Part shown: one piece after another, positions 1 to 5,372 of the stretch
Layout of the letters: each line of letters starts with the position of its first letter
Numbering within the stretch: the first letter of the stretch is position 1
Assembly (NCBI GenBank): GCA_016763595.1
Contig: JAESTN010000411.1
Coordinates: 1-5,372, forward strand
DNA: 5,372 bases
Source: Flavobacteriaceae bacterium
GTDB lineage: Bacteria > Bacteroidota > Bacteroidia > Flavobacteriales > Flavobacteriaceae
Direction of reading: 5' to 3'
Program-made: the position numbers and the translations under genes
Notes under the pieces: model-generated
What the model was told of the DNA's origin: nothing
Seen by the model: only the letters and a program-made list of their open reading frames with translations
The model's database searches: none

Positions 1-2358
1 AACAGTATGAATTCCGGCAGAGATGTTGTTAAATGTGTGTGTTGTTGCATTGCCACTAAATGAAATGTTGTCTAAAGAAAATTCATAACTACTATTCCCA
101 TCAATAGAAACGGTGACTTTTTTATGCACTGAATTTGCATCTACCACAATTTTTTCAAAAGTAGGAGCTTCTTTAAGGATAACATTGAATGGTATCACCT
201 TTGAGCATTCAATATTGTTTTCCGTTTTATAAATAGTCAAGGTAAATTTTCCTGTAAAAAGTAATTTAAAATACTGATCCGTTGAAAGGATTAAGCCATT
301 AGAGTTTCTCCATTCAAATCGATCATTATTGCTGTTACCATCTAATATAATGGGACTTGATACATCAGGTGTTGAACAGATCGTATAGGTGTTATTTATT
401 GCCACGAAAGGGAGTTCATTTACAATAAGATCGATGGGCTCAATTCCGCTACAACTAAAATTTGCATCTTCAGTTCTTACCCAAATTTTGGTGGTACTAC
501 TTTGGTGATCTCCAATTAACTCATTGGTTTTTGTTTGTGCATCAGTTAGTGATGGATAAAACTGAATTAAAGTACTGTTTGGTAAATTGAATAATTTCTT
601 GATTTCAGTTTCTTGTTCGTTCAGATCAAATATCCCTACTGAATTGTTGAGGTTGTCTTTAGATATTTCACAAGTGTATTTATTGGGAATGTTACCAAGA
701 CTAACTTTTATCGATTTAAGGGTGAAATCAACCATAGATTCACAATTATATTGAGTTATAACTTTTACAAATAGGGTTTGAGGATTGCTCTTGCTCTTAT
801 AGTTAACAGGATCATTTATAGGGTTGTTGTCATGCAACGCATCTTGTTCATTTTCATAAAAAATAAATAGTTCGTTTTGAGAGTTGCTCGATATTTTATC
901 TTGAATTTCAGTAAGATTAAAGAAGTTGAGTCCATTATTGATGTCGCATTGAATCAATTCTTGGTTTTTTATCAGATCAGGTAAGGCATAAACGATTATT
1001 CTTTTAAATACTTTCGTTTCAACTCCATTCATTGTCATTAGTGTGGTTATAGTATACTCTCCTGGACTTGTGTAGGTATGATTTGCTGTGAGTCCGTTTG
1101 CAGTAGATCCATCTCCAAAATCCCATTTAGCTTGTGTAATTTCAGCATAGGAATCTAGTTTAAAGTTAAATTGTTTAAAAACACATCTATTTTCTGTAAT
1201 TATTCTAGTTCTTAGGTAAGATTGAACAAAATTGGGTAAGCCTTTATAAGTTGTTTTATTTTCTAAAAAAACGGTGTTATGAATATATTCACTTTCTAAT
1301 CCCATCTTTTCTGGATAATTGATAACGTCTATATACTTGTTAGGTTTGCCTGTTGCCGCTGATCCTGATTTGTAATAAGAAACATATATTTTTCCATTGG
1401 TGGCCAATTGTAAAGAACCTGGATTGTATACAGGATTTGAATAAAGGGAATGTCTTTCGATAAATGGAGGTGGAGAATCTAGATTTAGATGCAATATGGT
1501 GTATTGAATTTTTCCATTATCATTTTCTCTAGTAGATGCATAAAGTTGTTTAGAGTCTTGAGAAAATTCTACCCCATAAGCTCCAAATAAATGAAAAAAA
1601 TCCAAACTGAGAAAAATTCTTTGATTTTCTGTGATTTCACCTGAAGCAGCATCAAAATCATACATGTAGATATATTGATTATTGTAGCTTGCAATAGCAA
1701 TTTTTTTTCCATCTGGCGAAAACTTCATTTGACCTTTATTAACAACAATGTGGTCCATGGTTGTCTTTAGAGGTAATGAAATTCCACTTTCGGTAATTTT
1801 ATGTAGAATAAATGCCCCTGTATAATCAGGTTCTATACTTAGATTAAGTAACCATATTGACTTACCATCTGCGTGATGAACAGCAGTTAGCTTCTCAGAA
1901 GTGGTGTGCGTTAAATTTTGGTTTTTCCGAATTATTTTTCCTAAGGGATATGTAGCAGAAATAACAATTTCTGAAAAATAGATCCCAGCAATATAAGGAC
2001 CTTTTGCTTCTAGCTTTGAGTAAAAAACATAATAAAAACCGGGCCTGTTTGGTCTGGGAATAATTATTGAAGTTTGCGTATTTGTTTTGTCTCCGAACAG
2101 ACCATCTCCATTTTCCATAATGTGATGTTCTTTGTTCCAAATGGTTTCTCCGTTGGTGTAAAATAAAAGATTTCCATGAATATCAGATAAACTAGCGGTA
2201 CCATCTAGCGTATTCATGGCGCTATTTGTTAGCGTATTAATTTTATTGGAAGTAAAATTAACGCCTGCATTACGGCCAAAGTACCAATTATCCGTTTCTC
2301 TTTGGGAGTAAAAAATAGACGTGTAAAATAGCAGCAATAATAAGATTATTTTTTTCAT
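1..2358 (-). CDS. T9SS type B sorting domain protein with β-propeller and PKD domain (3' end cut by window edge)
   Basis: The frame is open for 786 codons from ATG at 2358-2356 to the left edge, with no stop. Residues 1-19 form a Sec signal peptide: MKK, a run of Ile/Leu, then FYTSIFYSQ, with likely cleavage near Q19 and no lipobox Cys. The mature start RETDNWYFGRNAG is typical of a flavobacterial family of secreted propeller proteins. Residues about 25-380 look like a β-propeller, with EKLTAVHHADGK (155-166), KFSPDGKK (212-219), GVEFSQDSKQLYAS (262-275), SLQLATNGKIYV, and GLPNFVQSY closing it (373-381). A PKD domain follows, with WDFGDGS at 412-418 and HTYTSPGEYTIT. Next come two modules of about 92 residues starting at C471 and C563, then a further segment around C661. 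The last visible stretch (YEFSLDNISFSG ... FNNISAGIHTV) matches the segment just before the sorting domain in the upstream neighbour, so about 110 residues including that domain should lie beyond the left edge. The role is probably a secreted or surface-attached binding or adhesion protein; the ligand is unknown. The start lies 32 bp after the upstream stop, with no clear Shine-Dalgarno, as is usual in Bacteroidota. Confidence 0.9.
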   Translation of the reverse strand, partial: MKKIILLLLLFYTSIFYSQRETDNWYFGRNAGVNFTSNKINTLTNSAMNTLDGTASLSDIHGNLLFYTNGETIWNKEHHIMENGDGLFGDKTNTQTSIIIPRPNRPGFYYVFYSKLEAKGPYIAGIYFSEIVISATYPLGKIIRKNQNLTHTTSEKLTAVHHADGKSIWLLNLSIEPDYTGAFILHKITESGISLPLKTTMDHIVVNKGQMKFSPDGKKIAIASYNNQYIYMYDFDAASGEITENQRIFLSLDFFHLFGAYGVEFSQDSKQLYASTRENDNGKIQYTILHLNLDSPPPFIERHSLYSNPVYNPGSLQLATNGKIYVSYYKSGSAATGKPNKYIDVINYPEKMGLESEYIHNTVFLENKTTYKGLPNFVQSYLRTRIITENRCVFKQFNFKLDSYAEITQAKWDFGDGSTANGLTANHTYTSPGEYTITTLMTMNGVETKVFKRIIVYALPDLIKNQELIQCDINNGLNFFNLTEIQDKISSNSQNELFIFYENEQDALHDNNPINDPVNYKSKSNPQTLFVKVITQYNCESMVDFTLKSIKVSLGNIPNKYTCEISKDNLNNSVGIFDLNEQETEIKKLFNLPNSTLIQFYPSLTDAQTKTNELIGDHQSSTTKIWVRTEDANFSCSGIEPIDLIVNELPFVAINNTYTICSTPDVSSPIILDGNSNNDRFEWRNSNGLILSTDQYFKLLFTGKFTLTIYKTENNIECSKVIPFNVILKEAPTFEKIVVDANSVHKKVTVSIDGNSSYEFSLDNISFSGNATTHTFNNISAGIHTV

Positions 2359-2390
2359 AGCAATAAATCTTACTCAAATCTAAGCAAAAT

Positions 2391-5225
2391 TTATTTCCTA
2401 AGTAAACTAAAGTGACCAGTTTCTTTTCTTATGTTTCCATTAATATCTTCTAAAACAGCATTAAACCAGTAATCGTTGGAAGAAAGTTTTTTTCCATTAA
2501 ATGTTCCGTTCCAACCTTGTCCATCTTTATCTGTTAGTAAGGCAACCACTTTTCCATATCTATCAAAAATTTCTACTCGAGCCGATGTGTAAAAACTATT
2601 GTTAGTGCCTAAAATTTTCCAAGTGTCTAATATTCCGTCATTATTTGGAGTGAAATGCCTTTGAAAGAATAGGAATGACAATTTTTGACTAGCTGTAATT
2701 CCACATCCATTTAGATCTCTAATGTACACTGTATTTAAACCTGGTGTTACATTATTGAATGTTATAGAAAAATTATCTGCTCCTTTTATGAAATTTGAAA
2801 CACTTGTACTGTTCAGCGAAAATTCATAATCTCCAATTCCAGCTACTTTTATTGAAAGCATATTTTCTAGAGGGTTGTCAAGATTATCAAGTATTTCAGT
2901 TGAAGTTATTAGCGCCTTATTAGATTCAATTACTGTAAATGTGTTGTATCCTGTGCAAGAAGAATCGTCAAAAACATCAGTAATGTCGTTTTGAAACGCT
3001 CTATATGCTTCTACATAATAAGTTCCTTGTACGTTTGCTTTATGAACTGCATTTGTTGCACCTGTGATTAAATTACCATTTAAAAACCATTGATATGTGT
3101 CGGTTGTAACGCCAGTGTCTGCATTTAAATCAATCGTAATACCTTGAGGATTGTCTATAGGATTGTTTACACATAAATAAATAGGGTTTGTATTTCCTTG
3201 TGGAACAGGTCTTTGGTTTACGTGTACTTTAAATTGTCCAATACCAGAACACGCATTTGTCCCAATAGTTGATATTCGAACAAAAACATCTGAATTATTA
3301 TTAAACAAATCATCGTCATATGGGGTTACAATTTGATTTGTTTGCAGCGCAGCATCATTGGCGGTTCTATAATATTCAAAAGTGTGCGTTGCTAAAGAAA
3401 ATGCTCCTCCAGAACTTGCAATAATAGCATCTGATTTTGCATCAAAATCATAATAAGCATTTCCAGAGCCAAGGCTATTTATGGCATCAGGGTTGTTTGC
3501 GTTTAAATCAATTTCACACATATACATGTCTGAGTAGTTGTTTAAACTAGATGGGTTTACTTTTAACGCGATTTCTCCATATTCTATACAACCTGTAGCT
3601 GTATTGGTTAATCGAACAGTTAAATTGTAGTTGTTGATTAGGGTTGTTGTTAAGTTTGTATACGAGTTTTTATTAGTTATAGGAGCGCTATAGTTCGTGT
3701 CAAAAGTTTCAAAAAAATCAACAATAACATCGGTGTTGTTGTTTGCGATTTCAGTTTCTTTAGATTCTAAATTAAAAATGGTAATTCCGTCAATAGGATT
3801 CGAGTCAATATCACATTGTTCATAAAGTGGAATTGAAAAAAACAAAGGTTTTGGGTTTACTGATATTGTTATGTAATTTGAGATACGTCCACAACTGTTT
3901 CCGGTTTTCCCAAGCTGTACTCTAAGTTGATGATTGTTGTAGGTAGTTAATACATCAGTAATCAACAAGGTGTTTGTTGTTACTCCGCTATAAATAGCAT
4001 CGTTATTAATATCATTCCAAATTATTCCGTCTGTACTTAATTGCCATTGAAATGTATCTGCATTTGAATCTATGGTAAGATTTGAGTTTGTTGCTTCACA
4101 AAAAACAACATCATCAAATGACGAATTTAAAATAATAGGAGCATAGGTTATATAATTTATATTTGGCGTAGTGTAGCCATCTGTAGTATTGATTACCATA
4201 CCAAAAGCATCAACTATAATTGGCGAATCCCCTAATAAACCATCTTCATCTGTATCTGTAAAACCTGCTTCGATGACATCTGGACAGGTATCATTGTCAC
4301 TATCCAATTCTAGATAATTGAATACACTGTCATTGTCTGTATCTGTAATCATATATCCAATAATAGTACTATCTGGATTGGTTTCAAGCGCATCGGCAAA
4401 ACCATTTGCACCAATTAATGCAATAGCATTATCTATGATTCCATTAGCATCTAAATCAGGTAAACCATGACCAGCCTCTTCTAAATCAAAAATTCCATCA
4501 TTGTCAGAATCAACATCTAAAAAATTTAATACCCCATCATTATCTGTATCAATTGCTTTGATTGTAATGTCAAAAATATCATCTAAGCCATCAATGTTTG
4601 CATCTGTGTTTGACAAGATTTTATAGGTGCCGCTTTTTTCAATAAGATCTGGAATTCCGTCATTATCTGAATCTGAATCAAAACTATTTACGATTCCATC
4701 ACCATCCGTGTCAATATCAAAACAAGTTAATTGTATGGTTCCATTAAATGCGGAGTTCTCTGTTAAATTACTTAAATGATGTACAAAAGATATTTGGGTT
4801 ATTTGGTTTGCAATAAATTGATATGGTGTTGTACCTGTTACGCTTGGATTGTATTTAAATCGTATTTCGGATGCTGAAAAGTCTACTATACCAGATTCAA
4901 AGATTCCATCAAAATTTGTATCAACTAACAACTGATTATCAGGGTCTAATAGGGTTATGTTTTTGTTTGATGGTGCAATTTTTAGGATAAAATATTCACC
5001 AGTAATATTCGTATGAATTGTTCCTGTGGTTTCTGTAAATTTAAAATTGACAGACTGCGTGAAATCCAATGTATATTCTAAATTGGAAGTATTGGCTGCA
5101 TGTGCAGTGGATGTAAAATTACCATTGTTTTGACCAATGAATGTGTTTGTAGTACCATTTATATTGTTTTTGGATAAAGGTACTTGCGGTGATACTAGAA
5201 TTTGTAGTTGCATCAGAAAATACAA
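2391..5225 (-). CDS. T9SS type B sorting domain protein with TSP3 repeats (frameshifted; 5' part in another frame)
   Basis: This is a 944-codon frame ending in TAA at 2393-2391. In this frame's numbering, residues about 22-170 form a β-rich N-terminal module, including LLDPDNQLLVDTNFDGIFES (92-111). Residues 170-335 hold Asp-rich TSP3-type calcium-binding repeats (DTDGDGIVN, DSDNDGIPD, DTDNDGVLN, DSDNDGIFD, DTDNDSVFN, DTDEDGLLG). An Ig-like region follows (about 360-457, with FQWQLSTDG). Modules of about 100 residues begin at C471 and C570, and another segment starts at C685 (YQWFLNGNLI at 711-720). Residues 854-944 are the gliding-motility-associated / T9SS type B C-terminal domain: HFTPNNDGILDTWKI, VEIFDRYGKVV, GQGWNGTFNGKKL, DYWFNAVLED, and the end GHFSLLRK. 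The domain is complete, so T9SS export to the surface is expected. The start is doubtful: it is TTG, gives no signal peptide (MYFLMQLQILVSPQ), has no ribosome site, and lies inside a second open frame that fits the family better. Authentic sequence in this frame probably begins near 5166. The real gene starts beyond the right edge. It is either a recent pseudogene or intact with a base error. Calcium-stabilised adhesin is an inference. Confidence 0.85.
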   Translation of the reverse strand: MYFLMQLQILVSPQVPLSKNNINGTTNTFIGQNNGNFTSTAHAANTSNLEYTLDFTQSVNFKFTETTGTIHTNITGEYFILKIAPSNKNITLLDPDNQLLVDTNFDGIFESGIVDFSASEIRFKYNPSVTGTTPYQFIANQITQISFVHHLSNLTENSAFNGTIQLTCFDIDTDGDGIVNSFDSDSDNDGIPDLIEKSGTYKILSNTDANIDGLDDIFDITIKAIDTDNDGVLNFLDVDSDNDGIFDLEEAGHGLPDLDANGIIDNAIALIGANGFADALETNPDSTIIGYMITDTDNDSVFNYLELDSDNDTCPDVIEAGFTDTDEDGLLGDSPIIVDAFGMVINTTDGYTTPNINYITYAPIILNSSFDDVVFCEATNSNLTIDSNADTFQWQLSTDGIIWNDINNDAIYSGVTTNTLLITDVLTTYNNHQLRVQLGKTGNSCGRISNYITISVNPKPLFFSIPLYEQCDIDSNPIDGITIFNLESKETEIANNNTDVIVDFFETFDTNYSAPITNKNSYTNLTTTLINNYNLTVRLTNTATGCIEYGEIALKVNPSSLNNYSDMYMCEIDLNANNPDAINSLGSGNAYYDFDAKSDAIIASSGGAFSLATHTFEYYRTANDAALQTNQIVTPYDDDLFNNNSDVFVRISTIGTNACSGIGQFKVHVNQRPVPQGNTNPIYLCVNNPIDNPQGITIDLNADTGVTTDTYQWFLNGNLITGATNAVHKANVQGTYYVEAYRAFQNDITDVFDDSSCTGYNTFTVIESNKALITSTEILDNLDNPLENMLSIKVAGIGDYEFSLNSTSVSNFIKGADNFSITFNNVTPGLNTVYIRDLNGCGITASQKLSFLFFQRHFTPNNDGILDTWKILGTNNSFYTSARVEIFDRYGKVVALLTDKDGQGWNGTFNGKKLSSNDYWFNAVLEDINGNIRKETGHFSLLRK
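4221..4715 (-). repeat. TSP3-type Asp-rich calcium-binding repeat array (coding)
   Basis: This covers residues 171-335 of the 944-codon frame. The units alternate DTDGDGI-type and DSDNDGI-type loops, each followed by a short spacer (DLIEKSG, DLEEAGHGLPD, DVIEAG). The third unit is altered: DTDNDS replaces the usual DTDNDG, and DSDNDTCPDVIEAG carries a Cys. That DNDxCxDVIEAG form is, as I recall, recurrent in flavobacterial proteins, so it is probably not decay. Such loops bind calcium and stiffen surface proteins. A second patch of the same repeat lies upstream at 5275-5352, in the other frame, and the two patches are separated by a β-rich module. At DNA level the loops are encoded by near-identical short words. 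Confidence 0.8.
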
Positions 5226-5372
5226 TTTCGGGATTCGAAATATCTGATAAGTTCATAGTTGCATCTCCTTTTCCTTCATCGCAATTTAAGATTCCGTCAT
5301 TATCATTGTCAATATCTTTATTGTCAATAATTCCGTCATTATCAGTATCGTCTGGACAAATACTTACAGGAA
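5119..5372 (-). pseudogene. 5' continuation of the TSP3/T9SS type B gene, in the other frame (partial)
   Basis: This frame is open from the right edge (first full codon 5370-5368) to TAA at 5121-5119. Its translation begins PVSICPDDTDNDGIIDNKD and goes on through IDNDNDGILNCDEGKGD and NLSDISNPEIVFSDATTN. Those are two TSP3-type calcium-binding units followed by the kind of segment that, in flavobacterial surface proteins, leads into the module seen at the start of the 944-codon frame. The reading is convincing until about 5172. Beyond that it turns into basic and aromatic residues (KQYKWYYKHIHWSKQW) and stops, which looks like out-of-frame reading. Removing one A from the coding-strand A run at 5171-5167 gives SITASTFIQNNINGTTN and continues straight into the downstream frame. 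This is therefore best treated as the upstream part of one gene, not as a separate gene. Its start codon and signal peptide lie outside the window. Confidence 0.8.
5167..5171 (-). other. Probable frameshift site: 5-base homopolymer (TTTTT on +, AAAAA on coding strand)
   Basis: The coding strand here reads ATC CAA AAA CAA TAT in the upstream frame. The downstream frame sits one base later, so a single extra base would explain the switch. Deleting one A gives ATC CAA AAC AAT ATA AAT GGT, which joins both frames with no stop. The run is the only homopolymer longer than four bases in the 5160-5225 interval where the switch must occur. The exact base is inferred; the need for a frame change somewhere between the family-like parts of the two frames is seen directly. 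Confidence 0.65.

Noticed and set aside
1895..2140. An 81-codon minus-strand open frame
   Set aside because: It lies wholly inside the β-propeller region of the left gene in another frame, starts with TTG and shows no family-like motifs. It is a shadow of the real gene.
2375..2382. TAGATTTG on the minus strand, matching the Bacteroidota -7 consensus TAnnTTTG, in the gap before the left gene
   Set aside because: There is no TTG element at the expected distance upstream, and the leader to ATG at 2358 would be only about ten bases. A chance match in AT-rich DNA is more likely.
2365..2384. Possible terminator hairpin or short repeat in the intergenic gap (CTTA/TAAG stem; AAATCT twice)
   Set aside because: The stem has only four base pairs around an eight-base loop and no following T run on the coding strand. 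It is too weak to call a terminator.
5160..5215. Programmed ribosomal frameshifting at the A run
   Set aside because: The change needed is +1 (or -2). The codons CAA AAA CAA do not give a recognised slippery heptamer for -1 shifting, and there is no precedent I know of in this protein family. A base insertion or sequence error is simpler.
5211..5225. TTG at 5225 or ATG at 5213 as the true start of the right gene
   Set aside because: Neither is preceded by a ribosome site or followed by a signal peptide, which a T9SS substrate needs. Both lie inside an open frame that encodes family-like sequence up to the right edge.

Overview
The window is AT-rich and reads as coding on the minus strand from end to end. 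Both products carry hallmarks of secreted proteins from Bacteroidota, most likely the family Flavobacteriaceae. These are a type IX secretion system (T9SS) type B / gliding-motility C-terminal sorting domain, a flavobacterial β-propeller plus PKD architecture, and Asp-rich thrombospondin type 3 (TSP3) calcium-binding repeats. Family names are assigned by recognising motifs, without a database search.

Layout in transcription order, from the right edge to the left. (1) Positions 5372 to 2391 hold the 3' part of a large T9SS type B surface protein whose true start lies beyond the right edge. Its frame is broken once, apparently by one extra base in a 5-T run at 5167-5171 (A run on the coding strand). 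The upstream piece (5119-5372) is in one frame, and the 944-codon remainder (2391-5225) is in another and opens on an unconvincing TTG. (2) A 32-bp gap (2359-2390) follows. (3) Positions 2358 to 1 hold a second T9SS type B protein of 786 visible codons. It has a signal peptide, a β-propeller-like region, a PKD domain and Cys-containing repeat modules, and it runs off the left edge about 110 codons before its expected end.

The two genes are tandem, co-directional and closely spaced, so they are probably co-transcribed. They share the same C-terminal logic but have different N-terminal domains. Both products should be exported by Sec, cross the outer membrane through the T9SS, and be anchored or released at the cell surface. 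Their ligands cannot be told from sequence. I see no RNA genes, mobile elements, CRISPR arrays, strong promoters or terminators, and no credible plus-strand gene. I do not see a new multi-gene system here. The observation most worth checking is the frameshift.
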